This document shows, in pieces, positions 54,201 to 62,960 of a DNA stretch of 64,000 bases (its first letter is position 1; every line of letters starts with the position of its first letter). This DNA is from Psococerastis gibbosa (Eukaryota; Arthropoda; Insecta; Psocodea; Psocidae). Under the pieces are notes generated by a model. The model had not been told where the DNA came from. It did no database searches and saw nothing but the letters and a program-made list of their open reading frames with translations. Both the position numbers and the translations under genes were made by a program. The stretch is from NCBI GenBank assembly GCA_963971405.1, contig OZ020491.1, positions 20,516,855 through 20,580,854 on the forward strand, read 5' to 3'.

Positions 54201-57200
54201 ATTGTGTACATAAAGTGAACAATAAGCCAATAATGTTACTGGGTGCATATTATATTCCGTCCTTAGTTAACTTTTTTAATTTGTAATCTTAATTTTTTTC
54301 AGTGAATATTATTTATTTGAGAAAAAACAACAACAATGTAACAGGTCTTGATCGCGTGCGGGCTTCTAAAGCCCAGTGATAACAATTCTATTGTAATGTG
54401 CATATAAACTGTATATTGTATTAGAAATACATTCATTCATTCACTAACAGCCCACCACAAACAGTTTCAGACTCCCTTTTTCTTTTTTGCTTTATTTCCG
54501 ATGACTCAGGTTGTACTTACCAGAAGCAGGCGTATAATTCATATCACCAGTGAATATGACAGGGCAATACTCGCCGCACCTATTGTTCGCCACTCTTTCA
54601 ATTTCCGCAAGCATTATTTGCGTCTGCGTCAACCGGATGTCACTCCTGCGTGGATTGTACAGAAGGTGAGTGGTTGCTACCACTAACTCCCCCGCACCTG
54701 GCCACAGACCTTTCAAGCGAAGAATCACACCAATGTTGTCTCTATCTGTAATTTAAAAGCGACCTATAAAATACTAACTTGCAAAAGCCTTATCGAGCAA
54801 CACATGGTTCTTAGGCTCCCTGGACACGATGCGTTTTTCCCAAGCGTTCAGGATAAACGTTGCGTATTAACGTGCATATACACGCACCCAGTGAGAAAAC
54901 GCACCGGTAAAACGCTTGGACGCGCTATTTGGAATTCGAAATGAACCGATATCTTGGAGCATGCGTTTCCTCCCGGTTAGGCGGGCAATATGAGTCATGA
55001 CAAACATAAAATCCCTGTCTATTTTGCTATTTTTGCTACTAAAAATGTCTGCTTCCACGATTTGTTTACTATCAAAAGAGACAAAATGGCGGAGCAACTA
55101 CAACAAGATATTTTGTCTGAATTTTTTGATCCGTTTGAGGTTTGAGTCATTTCCGTGCCTCAGGCACACGAAACATTCCAATTATTTTAACAAAATTAGG
55201 AAAAATTACTTGGCATTAACTGTAGCTCCTTAATAAGTCTAACATGGGAGTAATTGTACTTACATTTAGTAAAAATCGTGATTTAACTTATTGCCTATCA
55301 TGTCGTTGCTCTTCTTCGAGCTTCATCTGTAGAATTAGGAGCATTGCAGGAAATAGAGTATTTTTTCTTCTTCCTTTTGGTCTAGGCATGTTAAAAAATT
55401 AGTTTTGCATTGTATTTTTAAGCAAAAATAACAATAAACCAAAATGGCGGACTAACGATTTAACTTCGGGAAAAACGCATCGTGTATTGTACCCTTCCCT
55501 GCGTTAAAACTATGCGTTTTGACCTTGGTAAAACGCACCTAGAACGCTTGGGAAAAACGCACCGTGTCCAGAGAGCCTTAAATGCCACTGAGAAAACCCA
55601 CCAGCAGCCTGATCGAGGCGATTATAATACCGGTATTTATTTAATCCTCTGGTAAATAAGATAATTTTATAATGGAAAGTTCTATTCAAAATTTGTTTGT
55701 TTACAGTTATAATCCTAGGGTATTTATTTAACCCCGTTATTATAATCGCATCGATCAGGCTGCAGGTACTATGCCGTTTAGTATTCACTTAATCTGGGGG
55801 TTAAAAATGTAATCAGAACAATTTTAAATAGCACTTTCCATTAAAAAGGTATCTTGTATCCGAGAAGGTTTTGGATGGCATATTAAATTTAGATTAAAAT
55901 CTTCCGTCTGTTTTAATTCCTCTTACATCGAAGATTGGCGATCATCATGGCAATTTGTGCCTTGGAGACTGCTGAAAAGGAAAGCCGTGCGCTTCAATCA
56001 GGATGGTTTTCTTCTGCCGGGAGCCATGAGTCCTTCTATATTCCCATGGCTTTTAACATGCAGAAGGCGATATTTTTCGTTCCTATCGTTCGTTGGTATG
56101 TTAAGTTTCCGTTTCTTAACTGTCAGCAGCAACTCTACTTTTGTATCCATTCGCTTCAGGACCTCAGCATTAGGGACACAATCTCTCCAAGATAGGCACA
56201 GCATTCATACCTGTATGTATATCCACATTTCAAATGCACTGATTCAGTTCTCCATACCATATACAACGATTGGGAACAAATAACATTTCACAGTATTCCG
56301 GCACCGAAGTGAATAGCCGCCATCAATTCATTCCTCACTTTGGTTATATTATTGAAATTACAATAGCATGAATAATAATAGCCAAAGCAAAAAGAGAACA
56401 GCTTACCTAAAAGTTTGACCTCGTCTTTAAATAGTTCCACATATTGCAGGTCAACTACCGTGAATTTGTCTGCTCTGTAGAAGATAGCACAGCCGTCAAT
56501 TTTACCTCCAGTCCGCTGCTTGTACACTCCCCTATAACCACGTCTTGACAGCTCTGGTTCAAAAAATTCAACAAAGTGGCCAGCTTCAACCTCTTGCAGA
56601 CAGAATATCTTAAATAAAAATATTTTTTCATGTATAGACCATAGGTAGATTTCCGACCGATTATTTTGCGTTTTGCCATCCTGTTGATTTGGGCTGCCAT
56701 CTTTAATTTTATAATAAAATTGGCGCCGTAATTTAAAAAATTCCCCTAAATTGGGATCTTTTCGGACATGCGCCAGAATTTCGCTAGCAGGCTAAGAAAC
56801 GGGAAGTATAGTTCGTAACAAAGAAATAGTAATCGATCATAAGATCCTTTAAATTTTCTTTTAATTTAAAATAGTTACATTGACCCCCAATCAGAGGAGG
56901 GCATTTTGCCACATTGTTTTTATTTTTTTATGTATTTTTTTTTCTACGGGAATGTATTAGTGACTTGTATATTTAAATATTTTTACTAATAAGCACTTAC
57001 ATCAGCATTAAGGAGGCGCAATTCTTCTCGCAACCGGCTTCTTCTCGACCGCCACGGCAAAACCCGAGAATCGCAATTTCTATACAAATGATCATGCCTG
57101 GCAAGTAGAGTTTGCGCCAGCACATTATAGGATACAACAGTCACAAGTTCCTGCCTGCAACCTGTAGCGTAAAAGACTTGTTTAAAATAGTGCATTAACG

Positions 57201-59192
57201 CCGTACCCCATGGAGGGTTCTTTGTCAACAACATTCCCCAATGCAGCACGGTCCAAGGCGTGGCGCCTCCATCCACAAATTCCCAGCTGCCTGATATCTA
57301 CGCTCACTACATGCTCCTATCCCAGTCTCGGCCTTCCCAGGCAGCGGCGTCCTCCAAGACTCTGTGTCCAGACCTTCCTCGCCTTCCTCTATGCCATAGT
57401 TAAAATTGATCAATGATCATAGAGTAAAATCACAAACAAACAAACTAAAATTAAAAAATGGCTTCATAGGATATGTTAAGTACAAACATTTTAATAGATT
57501 TCTATAAAAAGAAAAATTCAAATTTCCGTCAATGTCATTTGCATTCTGTAATGCGAGGCCGGTGGAAACCCCGCCTAAGTCTTGAATGTCTGTTACCACG
57601 TCACCGTATTTGTGTTTAGCCCTAGCCGGTCGGTGGAAACCGCGCCGTTTCCTGGTGGCCTGGCCACCGAATCCTGCTTCTTTTCTAACGCTCTGCTATG
57701 GTTGGTTCACCATACAACAGGTACACCTCTCTGTTAGGCGAGGTTTCCACCGACCGGCTAGGGCTAAATACAAATACGGTGACGTGGTAACAGACATTCA
57801 AGACTTAGGCGGGGTTTCCACCGACTTCGCATTGAAGAATGCAAATGACATTGACGGAAATGTTTGTTTTTCTTTTTATAGAAATCTATTAAAATGTTTG
57901 TACTTAACATATCCCATGACGCCATTTTTTAATTTTAGTTAGTTTGTTTGTGATTTTACTCTATGATCATTGATCAATTTTAACTATGGCATAGAGGAAA
58001 ATAAACATTTCCGTCAATGTCATTTGCATTCTGCAATAAGAGGTCGGTGGAAACCCCGCCTAAGTCTTGAATGTCTGTTACCACGTCACCGTATTTGTAT
58101 TTAGCCCTAGCCGTTCGGTGGAAACCCCGCCTTACCCCTAACCCTCCAGTGACCGCTCTCGGGCCCTGGAAAAATTTTCCTCAGCACTACACGTAAACAA
58201 GCCCAAGCTTGTAGTCGCCCATAAGATAATTATATAAAAAAGTCCCTTCTATTAAATTTAATTTTCTGGTTGAGACTTACTAGGGTTATTGACGATAGAC
58301 CGCCCATAATCTGTACAGTCGAGGTACCGGAAAGTGAATAGATTTTGTGCCACTTTGCTAAGCAAATCTTCTTCGACGTCATTATTGTAAGAGCGGGAAT
58401 CCATGTCTGTGGACAAACATACAGTATATCTTATTACAGAGATGGTGTTATGGTAACGTGAATATTGTCTGTCCGAGTGCTTCATAACGTGAATATTGTC
58501 TGTCCGAGTGCTTCATAACTATAGATAACACACATTATATAAGCCTGAGCCGGATTGACTGCATGCATAGCACCCATGTTAGATTCCTCTGCAAATAGCT
58601 TAACACATATTCAGAACTTTTTAACCGAGCACGACTGTCTGCAGTCCCATTTCCGTATACTCCACCTAACCGCTCTGCGACTCCGGAGAGATGGATGCCC
58701 ACCCCCTCACCAAGAGCCACCCCCAAAAGTGTCCTTCCTTGGCATGTACTTGTGGTTTCCCAATATATCCACATAGAATCCACTACTCCTGTCTTCTTCT
58801 TTATGGTAAGGTCCACAATCTTTTGTATAGTGTATTTCGGTGTTATATGGTACTTCAGATTCACCCTGACCTCTGCATCTGAGGAATCATACGACACCTT
58901 TTTCCCTTCCGATTGCTTCTGAATTCCTCTGAGCTAACCTGTTTCAATCACGGGCTGGTTTTCTCGCCGTTTAGTACTCGGGAAGTTAGATTTTTTAAGG
59001 TCCAGAGACGGCGGCAATCCATTCACTGCGTCCAACAATCGACGGCGAGTATCTGAAACAAGGAATTGAAGGTATAATCGCGACATTTGGGTCAGGTACA
59101 GGAAAAAACCGCTGGGGTCCACAACTTGACGTATCAACGTAACCTATCGGCTTTAGACCTGAGGACTGGTGGAATGGACTGGTCCTCTTACT
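45116..59192 (-). CDS. ANGEL: ANGEL-like endonuclease/exonuclease/phosphatase family protein
   Basis: Exons on the minus strand: 59192 upstream (start not found), 59052-58939, 58878-58711, 58406-58281, 57290-57001, 56608-56407, 54745-54521, 48174-48039, 47477-47340 and 45290-45116. Phases agree at every junction. Diagnostic elements in order: VVSYNVLAQ, ILCLQEVE (metal-binding Glu), GGKIDGCAIFYR, RDNIGVIL, ATTHLLYNPRRSD, FTGDMNYTPAS, SLGVTDSCQ, TVDYIFYS and GSDHLPLC (catalytic SDH). This is the order of the CCR4-related ANGEL proteins, which have 2',3'-cyclic phosphatase or RNA-processing roles in animals. The exons before 57290 encode about 150 residues I do not recognise. They may be a variable N-terminus or belong to another gene. 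The large intron 54,520-48,175 contains a copia element. Confidence 0.85.
46790..47096. repeat. Dispersed repeat E copy
   Basis: gtctgtttgtaaacttgagg ... tggattccgaaccacttgg ... tgtgcacactaccaagtttg. Best-preserved member of the family. Confidence 0.65.
47340..47477 (-). CDS. ANGEL: ANGEL-like gene exon (VDYIFY)
   Basis: 138 nt, atttcag acceptor, gtaagt donor, phase 2 to 2; GILSHGLNLGSAYRH ... EWQTVDYIFY. Confidence 0.85.
47697..47910 (-). repeat. tRNA-derived SINE, inverted
   Basis: Reverse complement of the family at 3,119; the decayed head is at about 47,845-47,910. It lies in an ANGEL intron. Confidence 0.65.
48039..48174 (-). CDS. ANGEL: ANGEL-like gene exon (VYRLVTDGIL)
   Basis: 136 nt, tttatttcag acceptor, gtgaat donor, phase 1 to 2; VYRLVTDGILGYEG ... 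LPPSLGVTDSCQF. It follows GDMNYTPASG as in the family. Confidence 0.8.
48205..48386. mobile_element. Two LINE 5' ends head to head
   Basis: 48,272 to about 48,205 (minus) reads MTNNDNTRVFSAL, a relative of the ORF1 start at 36,076. The sequence 48,346-48,386 (plus) is the same leader followed by ATGGCGGATGAC, cut after four codons by the copia LTR. Confidence 0.55.
48387..48628 (+). repeat. 5' LTR of the copia element
   Basis: 242 bp, starts TGTTGGAATAC and ends ATTCAACA. Confidence 0.9.
48629..48644 (+). promoter_or_regulatory. Primer binding site, initiator-tRNA anticodon type
   Basis: ggttatgggcccag directly after the LTR is complementary to the anticodon region of metazoan initiator tRNA-Met (CTGGGCCCATAACC). 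This implies priming by a half-tRNA, as known for Drosophila copia. Confidence 0.75.
48682..52623 (+). CDS. Copia gag-pol polyprotein with one in-frame stop
   Basis: Single frame from ATG 48,682 with a TGA at 52,015-52,017; the same frame is open again to 52,621. In order: a gag region, zinc knuckle CWTCNGPHLARDC (about residue 197), aspartic protease DSGS (about 278), integrase zinc finger (LWHKRMGHL ... CETCIKG), integrase core (TDLCGP, VIVDDYSH, AQNGVSERYN), reverse transcriptase (YKARLVARG, VDDAI) and RNase H (TDADWG, STEAEY, DNQSAMK). The stop lies between the reverse transcriptase and RNase H parts. Without readthrough the product lacks RNase H. Confidence 0.92.
52605..52844 (+). repeat. 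3' LTR of the copia element
   Basis: Near-identical to the 5' LTR; preceded by ggtttgaaggaggc (polypurine tract). The last bases are attcaataat rather than attcaaca. Confidence 0.88.
52850..53310. repeat. Repeat H and LINE leader copies
   Basis: 52,850-53,095 matches 6,035-6,275. 53,096-53,310 matches 36,110-36,325 (LINE leader). Both lie in the ANGEL intron beside the copia element. Confidence 0.6.
53686..53884. repeat. Foldback repeat with about 35-bp arms
   Basis: cagtcacgatttgccgacg ... cattgtag on the left and its inverted copy ctacaatgg ... cgactgtg on the right. Confidence 0.6.
54330..54480 (-). repeat. Possible LINE 3' tail
   Basis: On the minus strand a gggctttagaagcccgc hairpin and a tctcaaataaataa end look like a non-LTR element tail. 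Weak evidence. Confidence 0.3.
54521..54745 (-). CDS. ANGEL: ANGEL-like gene exon (THLLYNPRR, GDMN)
   Basis: 225 nt, aaattacag acceptor, gtaagt donor, phase 1 to 1; RDNIGVILRLKG, VVATTHLLYNPRRSD, PVIFTGDMNYTPAS. Confidence 0.88.
54814..55577. mobile_element. Harbinger-like DNA element, 764 bp
   Basis: Ends GGCTCCCTGGACACG and CGTGTCCAGAGAGCC form inverted repeats that continue over about 35 bp (atgcgtttttcccaagcg). TTA lies on both flanks (54811-54813, 55578-55580). A short + frame begins ATGGCGGAGCAACTAC near 55,085 and ends after about 19 codons. It sits in an ANGEL intron. Confidence 0.75.
56407..56608 (-). CDS. ANGEL: ANGEL-like gene exon (LCLQEVE)
   Basis: 202 nt, tttatttaag acceptor, gtaagc donor, phase 0 to 1; ILCLQEVEAGHF, RRGYRGVYKQRTG, CAIFYRADKF. 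Confidence 0.85.
57001..57290 (-). CDS. ANGEL: ANGEL-like gene exon, start of nuclease domain
   Basis: 290 nt, gtaagt donor, phase 1 to 0. It contains VVSYNVLAQTLL, HDHLYRNC and LRLLNAD. The chosen acceptor (atatcag) is weak; an alternative ctacag acceptor at about 57,162 would shorten it. Confidence 0.7.
57384..57646. mobile_element. Family B foldback MITE, left half truncated
   Basis: Begins inside the family (ctctatgccatagttaaaa) and runs to the GGTCGGTGGAAACCGCGCC end. A complete copy lies 90 bp away. Confidence 0.7.
57737..58131. mobile_element. Family B foldback MITE
   Basis: 395-bp palindrome GGCGAGGTTTCCACCGAC ... GTTCGGTGGAAACCCCGCC with TTA on both flanks. In an ANGEL intron. Confidence 0.8.
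58281..58406 (-). CDS. ANGEL: ANGEL-like gene exon (N-terminal extension)
   Basis: 126 nt, tgtccacag acceptor, gtaagt donor, phase 1 to 1; NNDVEEDLLSKVAQN ... LDCTDYGRS. Confidence 0.6.
58455..58516. repeat. 31-bp tandem duplication
   Basis: Two copies in a row of a unit starting aacgtgaatattgtctgtcc, in an ANGEL intron. Confidence 0.75.
58711..58878 (-). CDS. ANGEL: ANGEL-like gene exon (N-terminal extension)
   Basis: 168 nt, attcctcag acceptor, gtgagg donor, phase 1 to 1. It contains YHITPKYTIQKIVDL and WIYWETTS. The preceding intron would be only 60 nt and removes an in-frame TAG. Confidence 0.5.
58939..59052 (-). CDS. ANGEL: ANGEL-like gene exon (N-terminal extension)
   Basis: 114 nt, cttgtttcag acceptor, gttagc donor, phase 1 to 1; RRRLLDAVNGLPP ... 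VIET. No known domain. Confidence 0.5.
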
Positions 59193-59252
59193 TGACCATT
59201 TCTTTCCTTTTGTATTCTGTTTGTCAGCTTTAGCTTGCTTCAGGATGGTCGT
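59192..59252 (-). CDS. ANGEL: ANGEL-like gene, possible upstream exon (5' limit unknown)
   Basis: Lysine/glutamine-rich (KQAKADKQ ... GKKWS), ending in phase 1 at a gtaaga donor. Its upstream side runs into repeat E, so its true start is unclear. Confidence 0.35.
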
Positions 59253-59545
59253 GTTTTGTTTTCCAACGACTGCTTTCAGCATTTCTGCTTTAAGCAACCC
59301 TGTCAGCCTGGCGGGGGGAGTGAGTCTGCTTATTAACTTTAGGCACCCTAAGGGCACACTCCTTCACCTCGGGGAGAAGGGGAGTTGACTGATAGGGTGG
59401 ACCTCCTCATTATAGTGGATTCCGAACCACTTGGGGAACAAGGTAAAGTCATACGATTAAATCGGAGGTGACCAGAATTCGACATGCGCGTAGACTGACT
59501 GGTATAGCCTCAGCGCATTATCATGTCCCACCACGTTCGCCTGCT
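59253..59545. repeat. Dispersed repeat E copy
   Basis: Same blocks as 46,790-47,096, starting with ttccaacgactgctttcagc. Confidence 0.6.
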
Positions 59546-59884
59546 AAGTAACCTAATAGGTAATTGTCTCGAATTTGACACGTACCCCTCTTATCGCAAG
59601 GTGTGTAGAGATTCGCACAAAGGTAGAAGTACCTCCTTGCCACTGAAGAAAATTTCAGTAATCCACGTATCAAAATCGATTGAGTGTTCAAATCACGCTG
59701 CCAACTGGTGCTTGCCGTGTGAGCACACCCTTCACAACGATTAGTCAAATTGTATTCCACCCATAAATGATAGCGGCTATCGCCAAAACCAGACGAAAAA
59801 ATGACGTGAACATGCACGCATCGCAATGCTGACCCCTAGGTTAAAGTCATGCCCCAAACTGATGATTAACTCTATTTCCTATAG

Positions 59885-60031
59885 GCCCAGTACATCCGTA
59901 AATCTGGTGACCTAAGATATCAAGGTGAATCACTCAATTGTTACATCAGACAGATAGCTGACAACATTGAAAGGAAGCACGCAGACACTTCAAAAATGTA
60001 TAAAGTGATGAGTAAAGTTCCAAATTTTTAA
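59885..60031 (+). CDS. Possible terminal exon, product unknown
   Basis: After a tttcctatag acceptor an open frame runs 48 codons to TAA (AQYIRKSGDLRYQGE ... KVMSKVPNF). Composition is protein-like, but no upstream exon or family is identified. Confidence 0.25.
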   Translation, partial: AQYIRKSGDLRYQGESLNCYIRQIADNIERKHADTSKMYKVMSKVPNF

Positions 60032-60314
60032 AAAAGATTTACCTCCGTCATAACAGCCTCTTATCGGGTCAAAGAACGGAGACATTTATTCCAAACTCTA
60101 ATGGTAGAATGCTCACCTTACAGGCAGTATATTGTAGTATATAGTAACAGTAAAGCACAGTACCATCTGAAACCCCCAGTTAAATATTTAAGATTGTATA
60201 AGCATGGTGGACATTCATGAACGATGACCAAATTCTGCTCCATGGTTAGGCTCGACGGGAATTTATTCCTTTCAAAATTACTGACAGTAAGGGTTATAAA
60301 ACACACAACTAGGC

Positions 60315-60430
60315 CAACCTAGGGCCACCTGCTTTATATGCCCTCCATAGCAAATGTAGGAAGTGTGAGGTTTGAACCAAAAACCTTTCGGATGAAAGTC
60401 AGAGTCCGTACCACTTCTCTCTTCATGTTC
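60315..60430 (-). repeat. tRNA-derived SINE fragment, inverted
   Basis: ggtttgaaccaaaaacctttcgg ... gaaagtcagagtccgtacc is the inverted SINE head. A shorter fragment is at 61,195-61,262. Confidence 0.55.
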
Positions 60431-60539
60431 TTTTAAATTCTCAACTAGATCGGCCTTGCGCAGATTCCATACCCTCCCACCACTGCTTTACTCATTTCAG
60501 CTACAGTCAGAAAATAGAGGGAAGTATGGAATTCGACAC

Positions 60540-60840
60540 ATTATTGCAGTATTATATGGAGTATATAACACTGACTTTTAAATTAACTTTTGGTTGAAGA
60601 GGCAACCTCCACGTTATAACTGAAATTAGAGGATAAAGAAAAACTGGACGTGGCGGGATTCGAACCCACGATCTACGCCTAACCGGGGCGTCGTCTTAAC
60701 CGCTCGACCACAAGCCCGCGCAAGAACAGCTAATGAATATCCTCTACTTGTATGCTCGTATTTTGACATGATTCGTAATGTTAGACAGGTTAGCACAGCT
60801 ACACAACTAGCTAACCAACAAGTCTGTGAGCTTACTTAAT
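60540..60840 (-). repeat. SINE with tRNA-like head, inverted arm
   Basis: Contains a tRNA-like segment at 60,645-60,717 on the minus strand (B-box complement gggattcgaaccc) with the SINE body to its left. It forms an inverted pair with 60,965-61,170. Confidence 0.65.
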
Positions 60841-60861
60841 TTTTTATTTATCCTCTAATTT

Positions 60862-60955
60862 CAGTTATAACGTGGAGATTGCCTCTTCAACCAAAAGTTA
60901 ATTTAAAAGTCAGTGTTATATACTCCATATAATACTGCAATAATATGTAAAGCAT
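60862..60955 (+). repeat. SINE body copy between the arms
   Basis: tcagttataacgtggag ... tactgcaat; the same body as at 1,190 and 35,028. Confidence 0.55.
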
Positions 60956-61091
60956 TGCCTTTTTGGCATTAAGTAAGCTCACAGACTTGCTCGGTTAGAT
61001 AGTTGTGTAGCTGGGCTAACCTGTCCAACATTACGAATCATGTCAAAATACGTGCATATAAGTCGAGGATATTCATGAGCTGTTCTTGAGC

Positions 61092-61164
61092 GGGCTTGTG
61101 TTCGAGCGGTTAAGACGACGCCCCGGTTAGGCGTAGATCGTGGGTTCGAATCCCGCCAAGTCCA
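61092..61164 (+). repeat. tRNA-like SINE head with near-complete cloverleaf
   Basis: 73 nt. The acceptor stem GGGCTTG/CAAGTCC has 7 pairs counting one G-T. There is an anticodon-like stem ACGCC/GGCGT with loop CCGGTTA and a T arm GTGGG/CCCGC around TTCGAAT. The loop has C where U33 is expected, and the unit is repeated and embedded in a SINE, so a functional tRNA is unlikely. Confidence 0.6.
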
Positions 61165-61264
61165 GTTTTTATTTATCCTCTAATTTCAGTTATGGAATTC
61201 GATTCGAGCCAAAAACCTTTCGGGTGAAAGTCAGAGTCCGTACCACTTATCTCTTCATGTTTCA

Positions 61265-61400
61265 ACAGCCAACGACCTTACCATGAGGCGAAGGTGTCTG
61301 CCCTTAGGGTGCCTCAAGTTAACAAACAGACTCACTCCCCCAACCAGGGTGACAGGGTTGCATAAAGCAGAAATGCTGAAAGCAGGCTTTGGAAATAACA
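61265..61400 (-). repeat. Repeat E fragment, inverted
   Basis: Reverse complement of the cagcatttctgctt ... cttgaggcaccctaaggg block. Confidence 0.5.
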
Positions 61401-61639
61401 ACATGTTCTCAACTAGATCGGCCTTGCCCAGATCCAGATCCCTCCCACACTGCCTTACATATTTTAGATACAGCCAGAAAATATAGGATTCGAGCTCCCT
61501 ACCTACTAACTTAGTGAGAGGCATAAATAAATCACCAGTGTGTACCCTTCTTTTTCTAGCAACTTCCAGTTCCGTTACACCAACAGAAAAAAACTCATGG
61601 TATATTGCAGAGAATCCAGTGACCACAATTTAATTAATG

Positions 61640-62520
61640 GGTTGGATAATGGAAAATAAGAAGCTGACAAGATAATTAGATGAATACCACCAGGGGACTA
61701 TCTATATTGTAAAAGTTGTCGTTTTGTTTGTCTAAGAAAAGCCCTTGAATCTCCCCAATTGCGGGAAATAACCGGTGTCACGTGTAAACAACAGCTATTT
61801 GTTGAGGCAATAAGGTTATTCACGTTATTGGTTCAATTCATTTTTAAGTAAATCCCAAGTAAGCAATCATGTTGATGTATGATAATAAACAAATAAGCCT
61901 ACTGTATTTAAGACAATCCAGTAAGCACGAGGTTGGGTCTGTACTGATATAAGCAGGACCAAACTGGGATTGAGCTCTAGATACTGCTAATAACCGGAAT
62001 GCTTTGGGTAATATTTAAGGAGGTATGGCTAATGAGAGATGGCCGGTATCATCTGTTATATTGATGCATAATAAGGAATGAACTTCCGATAAACCCTTTG
62101 TTGGTAACTAGCGTCCAAACATTAATTCTTTTTCTGTTCATTTGTTCTGTTAGTTATTAAACGTAAGTCAGAGCTTCCTCGGGATTTGTACAGGGTGTCG
62201 TGTTAGACTCAGGGGAAAATGAAATGTTATGAAAAAAATTACCGGATACGGAACATTGGTCGCCGTCTCAATATGTAGATGAAATCCCCATAACAGACAA
62301 TCGCAGCGATTAACGGTAAGTTATGTTTTGACATGACTTATTTCGTTTTCGATATCTGATGATGGATAGTTTTCGAAACCGGGCAAGTCAATAAATCATT
62401 ATACTGTTGATTATTGCAATTGTCATTTGGCAGCACATATTTTTGATCATTTTCGCACCATTGCTTCAATTTGATTTGTAAATTGCCTTATCAATCTTAG
62501 CCTCTTTGACACAGAGTCAA
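61640..62520. other. Spacer, no gene recognised
   Basis: AT-rich. Short repeat J (tagactcaggggaaaatg ... gaacattggtcgccg) lies at about 62,205-62,300. Confidence 0.3.
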
Positions 62521-62529
62521 AACTGGTAG

Positions 62530-62960
62530 CGTTTTAAAACTAAAACTCAACCTCCCCCCCCTCGCAATTTTTGTCGCTTGGCCTAACGTTTTGTATCAAG
62601 AAATGAAAAAGGGAGGCTTCCGAGGCCCCTGTTTTCTATTTTGTTTATAAGTCTTCTTCTGTAAAATCGAAACGTTACTGATACTTAAATGCGTATACCC
62701 CACTATTTCGGGCTCATGCTTTCAAAAATTTCCAGAGGGAGAGACTCCGGTTTTCAGTATTAATAAGTCCTCGTATATGTAAAATATTTTTAAAGTATTT
62801 TGTCTGTCAAAATGCTTCACAAAACAACTTTCAACAAATAAAATCCATAGGGGAACACACTCTGTTTAGTTTTATTAATAAGTATTAGTTTGTAAAATGT
62901 AAATGTTTTTGTAGTCAAAGTGAGTAAAACCTCAAATAGGCCTATTGGCTACTACCGTAC
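62530..62960. repeat. G/C-run repeat relics
   Basis: cctccccccctcg and 'taaatgcgtataccccactatttcgggc' resemble 21,120-21,170. Degenerate. Confidence 0.4.

Noticed and set aside
58879..58938. In-frame TAG suggesting the ANGEL-like gene is broken
   Set aside because: A 60-nt intron with gttagc donor and cctcag acceptor removes it and keeps phase 1 on both sides; kept as uncertain rather than called a pseudogene.
61092..61164. Functional tRNA gene
   Set aside because: Repeated, embedded in SINE bodies, with C in place of U33; treated as a SINE head. The same goes for 60,645-60,717.
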